A stretch of DNA of 64,000 nt from Tanypteryx hageni (taxonomy: Eukaryota > Arthropoda > Insecta > Odonata > Petaluridae), in the NCBI GenBank assembly GCA_028673005.1, contig CM054115.1:3100001-3164000 (forward strand), read 5' to 3'. The translations under genes and the position numbers were made by a program. How positions within the stretch are numbered: position 1 is the first letter of the stretch; the number at the start of each line of letters is the position of its first letter. This document shows positions 22,494 to 36,870 of this stretch, piece by piece. The notes under the pieces were generated by a model. It was given only the letters and a program-made list of their open reading frames with translations, was not told where the DNA came from and did no database searches.

Positions 22494-25400
22494 GTAGTGG
22501 GGGAAGCGATAGAGGGAGGAACGATAGTAGAGGATGCGATAGAATGAGGAACGATCGAAGTGGAGGCGATAGACGGAGGAACGATAGAGGTGGAGGCTAT
22601 AGAGTGGAGAATGGTAGTGGGGGAAGCGATAGAGGGAGGTACGATAGTAGAGAGGCGAAAGAGGGAGGAACGATCGAGGTGGAGGCGATAGACGGAGGAA
22701 CGATAGAGGTGGAAGCTTTAGAGTGGAGAATGGTAGTGGGGGAAGCGATAGATGGAGGAACGATAGTAGAGAATGCGATAGAGGGGGGAACGATCGAGGT
22801 GGAGGCGATAGACGGAGGAACGATAAAGGTGGAGGCTATAGAGTGGAGAATGGTAGTGGGGGATGCGATAGAGGGAGGAACGATAGTAGAATATGCGATA
22901 GAGGGAGGAACGATCGAGGTGGAGGCGATAGACGGAAGAACGATAGAGGTGGAGGCTATAGAGTGGAGAATGGTAGTGGGGGAAGCGATAGAGGAGGAAT
23001 GATAGTATAGGATGCGATAGAGGGAGGAACGATCGAGGTTGAGGCTATAGACGGAGGAACGATAGAGGTGGAGGCTATAGAGTGGAGAATGTTTAGGGGG
23101 GAAGCGATAGAGGGAGGAACGAAAGTAGAGGATGCGATAGAATGAGGAACGATCAAGGTGGAGGCGATAGACGGGGGAACGATAGAGGTGGAGGCTATAG
23201 AGTGGAGAATGGTAGTGGGGGAAGCGATAGAGGGAGGAACGATAGTAGAGGAGGCGATAGAGTGAGGAACGATCGAGGTGGAGGCGAAAGACGGAGGAAC
23301 AATAGAGGTGGAGGCTATAGAGTGGAGAATGGTAGTGGGGGAAGCGATAGAGGGAGGAACGATAGTAGAGGATTCGATAGAGGGAGGATCAATTGAGGTG
23401 GAGGCGATAGACGTAGGAACGATAGAGGTGGAGGCTATAGAGTGGAGAATGGTAGTGGGGGAAGCGATAGAGGGAGGAACGATAGTAGAGGATTCGATAG
23501 AGGGAGGAACGATTGAGGTGGAGGCGATAGACGTAGGAACGATAGAGGTGGTGGCTATAGAGTGGAGAATGGTAGTGGGGGAAGCGATAGAGGGAGGAAC
23601 GATAGTAGAGGATGCGATAGAGTGAGGAACGATAGAGGTGGAGGCTATAGAGTGGAAAATGGTAGTGGGGGAAGTGATAGAGGGATGAACGATAGTAGAG
23701 GAGGCGATAGAGGGAGGAACGATCGAGGTGGAGGCGATAGACGGAGGAAAGATAGAGGTGGAGGCTATAGAGTGGAGAATGGTAGTGGGGGAAGCGATAG
23801 AGGGAGGAACGATAATAGAGAATGCGATAGAGGGAGGAACGATCGAGGTGGAGGCGATAGACGGAGGAACGATGGAGGTGGAGGCTATAGAGTGGAGAAT
23901 GGTAGTGGGGGATGCGAAAGAGGGAGGAACGATAGTAGAGGATGCGATAGAGGGAGGAACGATCGAGGTGGAGGCGATAGACGGAGGAACGATAGAGGTG
24001 GAGGCTATAGAGAGGAGAATTTTAGTGGGGGAAGCGATAGAGGAGGAATGATAGTAGAGGATGCGATAGAGGGAGGAACGATCGAGGTTGAGGCGATAGA
24101 CGGAGGAACGATAGAGGTGGAGGCTATAGAGTGGAGAATGGTAATGGGGGAAGCGATAGAATGATGAACGATAGTAGAGGTGGCGATAGAGGGAGGAACG
24201 ATCGAGGTGGATGCGATAGACGGAGGAACTATAGTAGAGGAGGCGATAGAGAGAGGAACGATCGAGGTGGAGGCGTTAGACGGAGGAACGATAGAGGTGG
24301 AGGCTATAGAGTGGAGAATGTTTAGGGGGGAAGCGATAGAGGGAGGAACGATAGTAGAGGATGCGATAGAATGAGGAACGATCGAGGTGGAGGCGATAGA
24401 CGGAGGAACGATAGAGGTGGAGGCTATAGAGTGGAGAATGGTAATGGGGGAAGCGATAGAATGAGGAACGATAGTAGAGGAGGCGATAGAGGGAGGAAAG
24501 AACGAGGTGGAGGCGATAGACGGAGGAACGATAGAGGTGGAGGTTATAGAGTGGAGAATGGTAGTGGGGGAAGAGATAGAGGGAGGAACGATAGTAGAGG
24601 AGGCGATAGAGGGAGGAACGATCGAGGTGGAGGCGATAGACGGAGAAACGATAGAGTTGGAGTCTATAGAGTGGAGAATGGTAGTGGGGGAAGCGATAGA
24701 GGGAGGAACGATAGTAGAGGATTCGATAGAGGGATGAACGATTGAGGTGGAGGCGATAGACGGAGGAACGATAGAGGTGGAGGCTATAGAGTGGAGAATG
24801 TTTAGGGGGGGAAGCGATAGAGGGAGGAACGAAAGTAGAAGAGGCGATAGAGGGAGGAACGATCGAGGTGGAGGCGATAGACGGAGGAACGATAGAGGTG
24901 GAGTCTATAGAGTGGAAAATGGTAGTGGGGGAAGAGATAGAGCGATGAACGATAGTAGAGGATGCGATAGAATGAGGAACGATCGAGGTGGAGGCGATAG
25001 ACGGAGGAACGATATAGGTGGAGGCTATAGAGTGGAGAATGGTAGTGGGGGAAGCGATAGAGGGAGGAACGATAGTAGAGGATGCGATAGAGGGAGGAAC
25101 GATCGAGGTGGAGGCGATAGACGGAGGAACGATAGAGGTGGAGGCTATAGAGTGGAGAATGTTTAGGGGGGGAAGCGATAGAGGGAGGAACGAAAGTAGA
25201 AGAGGCGATAGAGGGAGGAACGATCGAGGTGGAGGCGATAGACGGAGGAACGATAGAGGTGGAGGCTATAGAGTGGAGAATGGTAATGGGGGAAAAGATA
25301 GAATGAGGAACGATAGTAGAGAAGGCGATAGAGGGAGTAACGAACGAGGTGGAGGCGATAGACGGAGGAACGATAGAGGTGGAGGCTATAGAGTGTAGAA

Positions 25401-28400
25401 TGGTAGTGGGGGAAGCGATAGAGGGAGGAACGATAGTAGAGGAGGCGATAGAGTGAGGAACGATCGAGGTGGAGGCTATAGAGTGGAGAATGTTTAGGGG
25501 GGGAAGCGATAGAGGAAGGAACGATAGTAGAGGATTCGATAGAGGGAGGAACGATCGAGGTGGAGGCGATAGACGGAGGAACGATAGAGGTGGAGTCTAT
25601 AGAGTAGAAAATGGTAGTGGGGGAAGAGATAGAGGGATGAAAGATAGTAGAGGAGGCGATAGAGGGAGGAACGATCGATGTGGATGCGATAGACGGAGGA
25701 ATAATAGAGGTGGAGGCTATAGAGTGGAGAACGGTAGTGGGGGAAGCGATAGAGGGAGGAACGATAATAGAGGATGCGATAGAGGGAGGAACGATCGAGG
25801 TGGAGGCGATAGACGGAGGAACGATAGAGGTGGAGGCTATAGAGTGGAGAATGGTAGTGGGGGATGCGATAGAGGGAGGAACGATAGTAGAGGATGCGAT
25901 AGAGGGAGGAACGATCGAGGTGGAGCCGATAGACGGAGGAAAGATAGAGGTGGAGTCTATAGAGTGGAGAATGGTAGTGGGGGAAGCGATAGAGGGAGGA
26001 ACGATAGTAGAGGAGGCGATAGAGTGAGGAACGATCGAGGTGGAGGCGAAAGACGGAGGAACGATAGAGGTGGAGGCTATAGAGTGGAGAATGTTTAGGG
26101 GGGGAAGCGATAGAGGGAGGAACGATAGTAGAGGATGCGATAGAATGAGGAACGATCGAAGTGGAGGCGATAGACGGAGGAACGATAGAGGTGGAGGCTA
26201 TAGAGTGGAGAATGGTAATGGGGGAAGCGATAGAATGAGGAACGATAGTAGAGGAGGCGATAGAGGGAGGAACGAACGAGGTGGAGGCGATAGACGGAGG
26301 AACGATAGAGGTGGAGGCTATATAGTGGAGAATGGTAGTGGAGGAAGCGATAGAGGGAGGAACGATAGTAGAGGATGCGATAGAGGGAGGAACGATCGAG
26401 GTGGAGGCGATAGACAGAGGAACGATAGAGGTGGAGTATATAGAGTGAAAAATGGTAGTGGGGGAAGAGATAGAGGGATGAACGATAGTAGAGGAGGCGA
26501 TTGAGGGAGGAACGATCGATGTGGATGCGATAGACGGAGGAACGATACAGGTGGAGGCTATAGAGTGGAAAATGGTAGTGGGGGAAGCGATAGAGGGAGG
26601 AACGATAGTAGAGGATGCGCTAGAGTGAGGAACGATCGAGGTGGAGGCGATAGACGGAGGAACGGTAGAGGTGGAGGCTATAGAGTGGAAAATGGTAGTA
26701 GGGGAAGAGATAGAGGGAGGAACGGTAGTAGAGGAGGCGATAGAGGGAGGAACGATCGACGTGGAGGCGATAGACGGAGGAAAGATAGAGGTGGAGGCTA
26801 TAGAGTGGAGAATGGTAGTGGGGGAAGCGATAGAGGGAGGAACGATAGTAGAGAATGCGATAGAGGGAGGAACGATCGAGGTGGAGGCGATAGACGGAGG
26901 AACAATGGAGGTGGAGGCTATAGATTGGAGAATGGTAGTGGGGGATGCGATAGAGGGAGGAACGATAGTTGAGGATGCGATAGAGGGAGGAACGATCGAG
27001 GTGGAGGCGATAGACGGAGGAACGATAGAGGTGGAGGCGATAGACGGAGGAACGATAGAGGTGGAGGCTATAGAGTGGAGAATGGTAGTGGGGGAAGCGA
27101 TAGAGGAGGAATGATAGTATAGGATGCGATAGAGGGAGGAACGATAGAGGTGGAGGCTATAGAGTGGAGAATGGTAGTGGGGGAAGCGATAGAGGAGAAA
27201 TGATAGTAGAGGATGCGATAGAGGGAGGAACGAACGAGGTGGAGGCGATAGACGGAGGAACGATAGAGGTGGAGGCTATAGAGTGGAGAATGGTAGTGGG
27301 GGAAGCGATAGAGGGAGGAACGATAGTAGAGGAGGCGATTGAGTGAGGAACGATCGAGGTGGAGGCGAAAGACGGAGGAACGATAGAGGTGGAGGCTATA
27401 GAGTGGAGAATGTTTAGGGGGGGAAGCGATAGAGGGAGGAACGATAGTAGAGGATGCGATAGAATGAGGAACGATCGAAGTGGAGGCGATAGACGGAGGA
27501 ACGATAGAGGTGGAGGCTATAGTGTGGAGAATGGTAGTAAGGGAAGCGATAGAGGGAGGTACGATAGTAGAGAGGCGAAAGAGGGAGGAACGATCGAGGT
27601 GGAGGCGATAGACGGAGGAACGATAGAGGTGGAGGGTATAGAGTGGAGAATGGTAGTGGGGGAAGTGATAGAGGGAGGAACGATACTAGAGGAGGCGATA
27701 AAGGGAGGAACGATCGAGGTGGAGGCGATAGACGGAGGAACGATAGAGGTGGAGGCTATAGAGTGGAGAATGTTTAGGGGGGAAGCGATAGAGGGAGGAA
27801 CGATAGTAGAGGATGCGATAGAATGAGGAACGATCGAGGTGGAGGCGATAGACGGAGGAACGATAGAGGTGGAGGCTATAGAGTGGATAATGGTAATGGG
27901 GGAAGCGATAGAATGAGGAACGATAGTAGAGGAGGCGATAGAGGGAGGAACGAACGAGGCGGAGCCGATAGACGGAGGAACGGTAGAGGTGGAGGTTATA
28001 GAGTAGAGAATGGGAGTGGGGGAAGAGATAGAGGGAGGAACGGTAGTAGAGGAGGCGATAGAGGGAGGAACGATCGACGTGGAGGCGATAGACGGAGGAA
28101 CGATAGAGTTGGAGGCTATAGAGTGGAGAATTGTAGTGAGGGAAGCGATAGAGGGAGGAACGATAGTAGAGGATTCGATAGAGGGAGGAACGATTGAGGT
28201 GGAGGCGATAGACGTAGGAACGATAGATGTGGAGGCTATAGAGTGGAGAATGGTAGTGGGGGAAGCGATAGAAGGAGGAACGATAGTCGAGAATGCGATA
28301 GAGGGGGGAACGATCGAGGTGGAGGCGATAGACGGAGGAACGATAAAGGTGGAGGCTATAGAGTGGAGAATGGTAGTGGGGGATGCGATAGAGGGAGGAA

Positions 28401-31400
28401 CGATAGTAGAATATGCGATAGAGGGAGGAACGATCGAGGTGGAGGCGATAGACGGAAGAACGATAGAGGTGGAGGCTATAGAGTGGAGAATGGTAGTGGG
28501 GGAAGCGATAGAGGAGGAATGATAGTATAGGATGCGATAGAGGGAGGAACGATCGAGGTTGAGGCGATAGACGGAGGAACGATAGAGGTGGAGGCTATAG
28601 AGTGGAGAATGTTTAGGGGGGGAAGAGATAGATCGATGAACGATAGTAGAGGATGCGATAGAATGAGGAACGATCGAGGTGGAGGCGATAGACGGAGGAA
28701 CGATATAGGTGGAGGCTATAGAGTGGAGAATGGTAGTGGGGGAAGCGATAGAGGGAGGAACGATAGTAGAGGATGCGATAGAGGGAGGAACGATCGAGGT
28801 GGAGGCGATAGACGGAGGAACGATAGAGGTGGAGGCTATAGAGTGGAGAATGTTTAGGGGGGGAAGCGATAGAGGGAGGAACGAAAGTAGAAGAGGCGAT
28901 AGAGGGAGGAACGATCGAGGTGGAGGCGATAGACGGAGGAACGATAGAGGTGGAGGCTATAGAGTGGAGAATGGTAATGGGGGAAGCGATAGAATGAGGA
29001 ACGATAGTGGAGGAGGCGATAGAGGGAGGAACGAACGAGGTGGAGGCGATAGACGGAGGAACGATAGAGGTGGAGTCTATAGAGTGGAGAATGGTAGTGG
29101 GGGAAGCGATAGAGGGAGGAACGATAGTAGAGGAGGCGATAGAGTGAGGAACGATCGAGGTGGAGGCGAAAGACGGAGGAACGATAGAGGTGGAGGCTAT
29201 AGAGTGGAGAATGTTTAGGGGGGGAAGCGATAGAGGGGGGAACGATAGTAGAGGATGCGATAGAATGAGGAACGATCGAAGTGGAGGCGATAGACGGAGG
29301 AACGATAGCGGTGGAGGCTATAGAGTGGAGAATGGTAATGGGGGAAGCGATAGAATGAGGAACGATAGTAGAGGATGCGATAGAATGAGGAACGATCGAG
29401 GTGGAGGCGATAGACGGAGGAACGATAGAGGTGGAGGCTATAGAGTGGAGAATGGTAATGGGGGAAGCGATAGAATGAGGAACGATAGTAGAGGAGGCGA
29501 TAGAGGGAGGAACGAACGAGGCGGAGGCGATAGACGGAGGAACGATAGAGGTGGAGGTTATAGAGTAGAGAATGGGAGTGAAGGAAGAGATAGAGGGAGG
29601 AACGGTAGTAGAGGAGGCGATAGAGGGAGGAACGATCGACGTGGAGGCGATAGACGGAGGAACGATAGAGTTGGAGGTTATAGAGTGGAGAATGGTAGTG
29701 GGGGAAGCGATAGAGGAGGAATGATAGTAGAGGATGCGATAGAGGGAGGAACGATCGAGGTTGAGGCGATAGACGGAGGAACGATAGAGGTGGAGGCTAT
29801 AGAGTGGAGAATGGTTAGGGGGGGACGCGATAGAGGGAGGAACGATAGTAGAGGATGCGATAGAGTGAGGAACGATCGAGGTGGAGGCGATAGACGGAGG
29901 AACGATAGAGGTGGAGGCTATAGAGTGGAAAATGGTAGTGGGGGAAGAGATAGAGGGATGAACGATAGTAGAGGAGGCGATAGAATGAGGAACGATCGAG
30001 GTGGAGGCGATAGACGGAGGAAAGATAGAGGTGGAGGCTATAGAGTGGAGAATGGTAGTGGGGGAAGCGATAGAGGGAGGAACGATAGTAGAGAATGCGA
30101 TAGAGGGAGGAACGATCGAGGTGGAGGCGATAGACGGAGGAACGATGGAGGTGGAGGCTATAGATTGGAGAATGGTAGTGGGGGATGCGATAGAGGGAGG
30201 AACGATAGTTGAGGATGCGATAGAGAGAGGAACGATCGAGGTGGAGGCGATAGACGGAGGAACGATAGAGGTGGAGGCGATAGACGGAGGAACGATAGAG
30301 GTGGAGGCTATAGAGTGGAGAATGGTAGTGGGGGAAGCGATAGAGGAGGAATGATAGTAGAGGATGCGATAGAGGGAGGAACGATAGAGGTGGAGGCTAT
30401 AGAGTGGAGAATGGTAGTGGGGGAAGCGATAGAGGAGAAATGATAGTAGAGGATGCGATAGAGGGAGGAACGAACGAGGTGGAGGCGATAGACGGAGGAA
30501 CGATAGAGGTGGAGGCTATAGAGTGGAGAATGGTAGTGGGGGAAGCGATAGAGGGAGGAACGATAGTAGAGGAGGCGATTGAGTGAGGAACGATCGAGGT
30601 GGAGGCGAAAGACGGAGGAACGATAGAGGTGGAGGCTATAGAGTGGAGAATGTTTAGGGGGGGAAGCGATAGAGGGAGGAACGATAGTAGAGGATGCGAT
30701 AGAATGAGGAACGATCGAAGTGGAGGCGATAGACGGAGGAACGATAGAGGTGGAGGCTATAGAGTGGAGAATGGTAGTGGGGGAAGCGATAGAGGGAGGT
30801 ACGATAGTAGAGAGGCGAAAGAGTGAGGAACGATCGAGGTGGAGGCGATAGACGGAGGAACGATAGAGGTGGAGGGTATAGAGTGGAGAATGGTAGTGGG
30901 GGAAGTGATAGAGGGAGGAACGATACTAGAGGAGGCGATAAAGGGAGGAACGATCGAGGTGGAGGCGATAGACGGAGGAACGATAGAGGTGGAGGCTATA
31001 GAGTGGAGAATGTTTAGGGGGGAAGCGATAGAGGGAGGAACGATAGTAGAGGATGCGATAGAATGAGGAACGATCGAGGTGGAGGCGATAGACGGAGGAA
31101 CGATAGAGGTGGAGGCTATAGAGTGGAGAATGGTAATGGGGGAAGCGATAGAATGAGGAACGATAGTAGAGGAGGCGATAGAGGGAGGAACGAACGAGGC
31201 GGAGGCGATAGACGGAGGAACGATAGAGGTGGAGGTTATAGAGTAGAGAATGGGAGTGAAGGAAGAGATAGAGGGAGGAACGGTAGTAGAGGAGGCGATA
31301 GAGGGAGGAACGATCGACGTGGAGGCGATAGACGGAGGAACGATAGAGTTGGAGGTTATAGAGTGGAGAATGGTAGTGGGGGAAGCGATAGAGGAGGAAT

Positions 31401-32133
31401 GATAGTAGAGGATGCGATAGAGGGAGGAACGATCGAGGTTGAGGCGATAGACGGAGGAACGATAGAGGTGGAGGCTATAGAGTGGAGAATGGTTAGGGGG
31501 GGACGCGATAGAGGGAGGAACGATAGTAGAGGATGCGATAGAGTGAGGAACGATAGAGGTGGAGGCGATAGACGGAGGTTCGATAGAGGTGGAGTCTATA
31601 GAGTGGAAAATGGTACTGGGGGAAGAGATAGAGCGATGAACGATAGTAGAGGAGGCGATAGAGGGAGGAACGATCGATGTGGAGGCGATAGACGGAGGAA
31701 CGATATAGGTGGAGGCTATAGAGTGGAGAATGGTAGTTGGGGAAGCGATAGAGGGAGGAACGATAGTAGAGGATGCGATAGAGGGAGGAACGATCGAGCT
31801 GGAGGCGATAGACGGAGGAACGATAGAGTTGGAGGCTATAGAGTGGAGAATGTTTAGGGGGGGAAGCGATAGAGGGAGGAACGAAAGTAGAAGAGGCGAT
31901 AGAGGGTGGAACGATCGAGGTGGAGGCGATAGACGGAGGAACGATAGAGGTGGAGGCTATAGAGTGGAGAATGGTAATGGGGGAAGCGATAGAATGAGGA
32001 ACGATAGTAGAGGGGGCGATAGAGGGAGGAACGAACGAGGTGGAGGCGATAGACGGAGGAACGATAGAGGTGGAGGCTATAGAGTGGAGAATGGTAGTGG
32101 GGGAAGCGATAGAGGGAGGAACGATAGTAGAGG
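22494..32133 (+). repeat. Block I, second copy
   Basis: This 9.64-kb segment repeats 1-9,640 in order. It includes every small marker I followed: the 29-bp subunits near 22,650, the missing-C monomer near 23,634, the extra C-like subunits near 27,031 and 30,271, and the GGAGGTTCG variant near 31,576. At its right end it departs from the first copy and continues instead as the sequence at 15,492, so 9,641-15,491 of the first unit has no equivalent here. That is a net loss of 5,851 bp relative to the first order. Confidence 0.88.
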
Positions 32134-32594
32134 AGGCGATTGAGTGAGGAACGATCGAGGTGGAGGCGAAAGACGGAGGAACGATAGAGGTGGAGGCTTT
32201 AGAGTGGAGAATGTTTAGGGGGGGAAGCGATAGAGGGAGGAACGATAGTAGAGGATGCGATAGAATGAGGAACGATCGAAGTGGAGGCGATAGACGGAGG
32301 AACGATAGAGGTGGAGGCTATAGAGTGGAGAATGGTAATGGGGGAAGCGATAGAATGAGGAACGATAGTAGAGGAGGCGATAGAGGGAGGAACGAACGAG
32401 GCGGAGGCGATAGACGGAGGAACGATAGAGGTGGAGGTTATAGAGTAGAGAATGGGAGTGGGGGAAGAGATAGAGGGAGGAACGGTAGTAGAGGAGGCGA
32501 TAGAGGGAGGAACGATCGACGTGGAGGCGATAGACGGAGGAACGATAGAGTTGGAGGCTATAGAGTGGAGAATGGTAGTGAGGGAAGCGATACA
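32134..32594 (+). repeat. Short segment from the start of block II
   Basis: The segment matches 15,492-15,952 (offset 16,642), 44,110-44,570 (offset 11,976) and 57,575-58,035. It contains GGCTTTAGAG near 32,198 and GCGATACAGGG near 32,589; the latter is shared with the 44-kb and 58-kb copies, while 15,949 has GATACTGGG. It stops after less than four monomers and switches to sequence of block I. Confidence 0.8.
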
Positions 32595-35500
32595 GGGAGG
32601 AACGATAGTAGAGGATGCGATAGAATGAGGAACGATCGAGGTGGAGGCGATAGACGGAGGAACGATAGAGGTGGAGGCTATAGAGTGGAGAATGGTAATG
32701 GGGGAAGCGATAGAATGAGGAACGATAGTAGAGGAGGCGATAGAGGGAGGAAAGAACGAGGTGGAGGCGATAGACGGAGGAACGATAGAGGTGGAGGTTA
32801 TAGAGTGGAGAATGGTAGTGGGGGAAGAGATAGAGGGAGGAACGATAGTAGAGGAGGCGATAGAGGGAGGAACGATCGAGGTGGAGGCGATAGACGGAGA
32901 AACGATAGAGTTGGAGTCTATAGAGTGGAGAATGGTAGTGGGGGAAGCGATAGAGGGAGGAACGATAGTAGAGGATTCGATAGAGGGATGAACGATTGAG
33001 GTGGAGGCGATAGACGGAAAAACGATAGAGGTGGAGGCTATAGAGTGGAGAATGTTTAGGGGGGGAAGCGATAGAGGGAGGAACGAAAGTAGAAGAGGCG
33101 ATAGAGGGAGGAACGATCGAGGTGGAGGCGATAGGCGGAGGAACGATAGAGGTGGAGTCTATAGAGTGGAAAATGGTAGTGGGGGAAGAGATAGAGCGAT
33201 GAACGATAGTAGAGGATGCGATAGAATGAGGAACGATCGAGGTGGAGGCGATAGACGGAGGAACGATATAGGTGGAGGCTATAGAGTGGAGAATGGTAGT
33301 GGGGGAAGCGATAGAGGGAGGAACGATAGTAGAGGATGCGATAGAGGGAGGAACGATCGAGGTGGAGGCGATAGACGGAGGAACGATAGAGGTGGAGGCT
33401 ATAGAGTGGAGAATGTTTAGGGGGGGAAGCGATAGAGGGAGGAACGAAAGTAGAAGAGGCGATAGAGGGAGGAACGATCGAGGTGGAGGCGATAGACGGA
33501 GGAACGATAGAGGTGGAGGCTATAGAGTGGAGAATGGTAATGGGGGAAAAGATAGAATGAGGAACGATAGTAGAGAAGGCGATAGAGGGAGTAACAAACG
33601 AGGTGGAGGCGATAGACGGAGGAACGATAGAGGTGGAGGCTATAGAGTGTAGAATGGTAGTGGGGGAAGCGATAGAGGGAGGAACGATAGTAGAGGAGGC
33701 GATAGAGTGAGGAACGATCGAGGTGGAGGCTATAGAGTGGAGAATGTTTAGGGGGGGAAGCGATAGAGGAAGGAACGATAGTAGAGGATTCGATAGAGGG
33801 AGGAACGATCGAGGTGGAGGCGATAGACGGAGGAACGATAGAGGTGGAGTCTATAGAGTAGAAAATGGTAGTGGGGGAAGAGATAGAGGGATGAAAGATA
33901 GTAGAGGAGGCGATAGAGGGAGGAACGATCGATGTGGATGCGATAGACGGAGGAATAATAGAGGTGGAGGCTATAGAGTGGAGAACGGTAGTGGGGGAAG
34001 CAATAGAGGGAGGAACGATAATAGAGGATGCGATAGAGGGAGGAACGATCGAGGTGGAGGCGATAGACGGAGGAACGATAGAGGTGGAGGCTATAGAGTG
34101 GAGAATGGTAGTGGGGGATGCGATAGAGGGAGGAACGATAGTAGAGGATGCGATAGAGGGAGGAACGATCGAGGTGGAGCCGATAGACGGAGGAAAGATA
34201 GAGGTGGAGTCTATAGAGTGGAGAATGGTAGTGGGGGAAGCGATAGAGGGAGGAACGATAGTAGAGGAGGCGATAGAGTGAGGAACGATCGAGGTGGAGG
34301 CGAAAGACGGAGGAACGATAGAGGTGGAGGCTATAGAGTGGAGAATGTTTAGGGGGGGAAGCGATAGAGGGAGGAACGATAGTAGAGGATGCGATAGAAT
34401 GAGGAACGATCGAAGTGGAGGCGATAGACGGAGGAACGATAGAGGTGGAGGCTATAGAGTGGAGAATGGTAATGGGGGAAGCGATAGAATGAGGAACGAT
34501 AGTAGAGGAGGCGATAGAGGGAGGAACGAACGAGGTGGAGGCGATAGACGGAGGAACGATAGAGGTGGAGGCTATATAGTGGAGAATGGTAGTGGAGGAA
34601 GCGATAGAGGGAGGAACGATAGTAGAGGATGCGATAGAGGGAGGAACGATCGAGGTGGAGGCGATAGACAGAGGAACGATAGAGGTGGAGTCTATAGAGT
34701 GAAAAATGGTAGTGGGGGAAGAGATAGAGGGATGAACGATAGTAGAGGAGGCGATTGAGGGAGGAACGATCGATGTGGGTGCGATAGACGGAGGAACGAT
34801 AGAGGTGGAGGCTATAGAGTGGAAAATGGTAGTGGGGGAAGCGATAGAGGGAGGAACGATAGTAGAGGATGCGCTAGAGTGAGGAACGATCGAGGTGGAG
34901 GCGATAGACGGAGGAACGGTAGAGGTGGAGGCTATAGAGTGGAAAATGGTAGTGGGGGAAGAGATAGAGGGAGGAACGGTAGTAGAGGAGGCGATAGAGG
35001 GAGGAACGATCGACGTGGAGGCGATAGACGGAGGAAAGATAGAGGTGGAGGCTATAGAGTGGAGAATGGTAGTGGGGGAAGCGATAGAGGGAGGAACGAT
35101 AGTAGAGAATGCGATAGAGGGAGGAACGATCGAGGTGGAGGCGATAGACGGAGGAACAATGGAGGTGGAGGCTATAGATTGGAGAATGGTAGTGGGGGAT
35201 GCGATAGAGGGAGGAACGATAGTTGAGGATGCGATAGAGGGAGGAACGATCGAGGTGGAGGCGATAGACGGAGGAACGATAGAGGTGGAGGCGATAGACG
35301 GAGGAACGATAGAGGTGGAGGCTATAGAGTGGAGAATGGTAGTGGGGGAAGCGATAGAGGAGGAATGATAGTATAGGATGCGATAGAGGGAGGAACGATA
35401 GAGGTGGAGGCTATAGAGTGGAGAATGGTAGTGGGGGAAGCGATAGAGGAGAAATGATAGTAGAGGATGCGATAGAGGGAGGAACGAACGAGGTGGAGGC

Positions 35501-36870
35501 GATAGACGGAGGAACGATAGAGGTGGAGGCTATAGAGTGGAGAATGGTAGTGGGGGAAGCGATAGAGGGAGGAACGATAGTAGAGGAGGCGATTGAGTGA
35601 GGAACGATCGAGGTGGAGGCGAAAGACGGAGGAACGATAGAGGTGGAGGCTATAGAGTGGAGAATGTTTAGGGGGGGAAGCGATAGAGGGAGGAACGATA
35701 GTAGAGGATGCGATAGAATGAGGAACGATCGAAGTGGAGGCGATAGACGGAGGAACGATAGAGGTGGAGGCTATAGTGTGGAGAATGGTAGTAAGGGAAG
35801 CGATAGAGGGAGGTACGATAGTAGAGAGGCGAAAGAGGGAGGAACGATCGAGGTGGAGGCGATAGACGGAGGAACGATAGAGGTGGAGGGTATAGAGTGG
35901 AGAATGGTAGTGGGGGAAGTGATAGAGGGAGGAACGATACTAGAGGAGGCGATAAAGGGAGGAACGATCGAGGTGGAGGCGATAGACGGAGGAACGATAG
36001 AGGTGGAGGCTATAGAGTGGAGAATGTTTAGGGGGGAAGCGATAGAGGGAGGAACGATAGTAGAGGATGCGATAGAATGAGGAACGATCGAGGTGGAGGC
36101 GATAGACGGAGGAACGATAGAGGTGGAGGCTATAGAGTGGATAATGGTAATGGGGGAAGCGATAGAATGAGGAACGATAGTAGAGGAGGCGATAGAGGGA
36201 GGAACGAACGAGGCGGAGCCGATAGACGGAGGAACGGTAGAGGTGGAGGTTATAGAGTAGAGAATGGGAGTGGGGGAAGAGATAGAGGGAGGAACGGTAG
36301 TAGAGGAGGCGATAGAGGGAGGAACGATCGACGTGGAGGCGATAGACGGAGGAACGATAGAGTTGGAGGCTATAGAGTGGAGAATTGTAGTGAGGGAAGC
36401 GATAGAGGGAGGAACGATAGTAGAGGATTCGATAGAGGGAGGAACGATTGAGGTGGAGGCGATAGACGTAGGAACGATAGATGTGGAGGCTATAGAGTGG
36501 AGAATGGTAGTGGGGGAAGCGATAGAAGGAGGAACGATAGTCGAGAATGCGATAGAGGGGGGAACGATCGAGGTGGAGGCGATAGACGGAGGAACGATAA
36601 AGGTGGAGGCTATAGAGTGGAGAATGGTAGTGGGGGATGCGATAGAGGGAGGAACGATAGTAGAATATGCGATAGAGGGAGGAACGATCGAGGTGGAGGC
36701 GATAGACGGAAGAACGATAGAGGTGGAGGCTATAGAGTGGAGAATGGTAGTGGGGGAAGCGATAGAGGAGGAATGATAGTATAGGATGCGATAGAGGGAG
36801 GAACGATCGAGGTTGAGGCGATAGACGGAGGAACGATAGAGGTGGAGGCTATAGAGTGGAGAATGTTTAG
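32595..36870 (+). repeat. Third copy of an internal part of block I
   Basis: This 4.3-kb segment matches 24,341-28,616 (offset 8,254) and 1,848-6,123 (offset 30,747). Substitutions unique to this copy are few; those I noted are GGAAAAACG near 33,018, GATAGGCGG near 33,133, AACAAACG near 33,596 and GCAATAG near 34,001. Its last 2.2 kb is also the beginning of the 13-kb tandem duplication. The similarity stops within the GTTTAGGGGGGG boundary near 36,870, after which the order of 13,530 follows. Confidence 0.85.
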
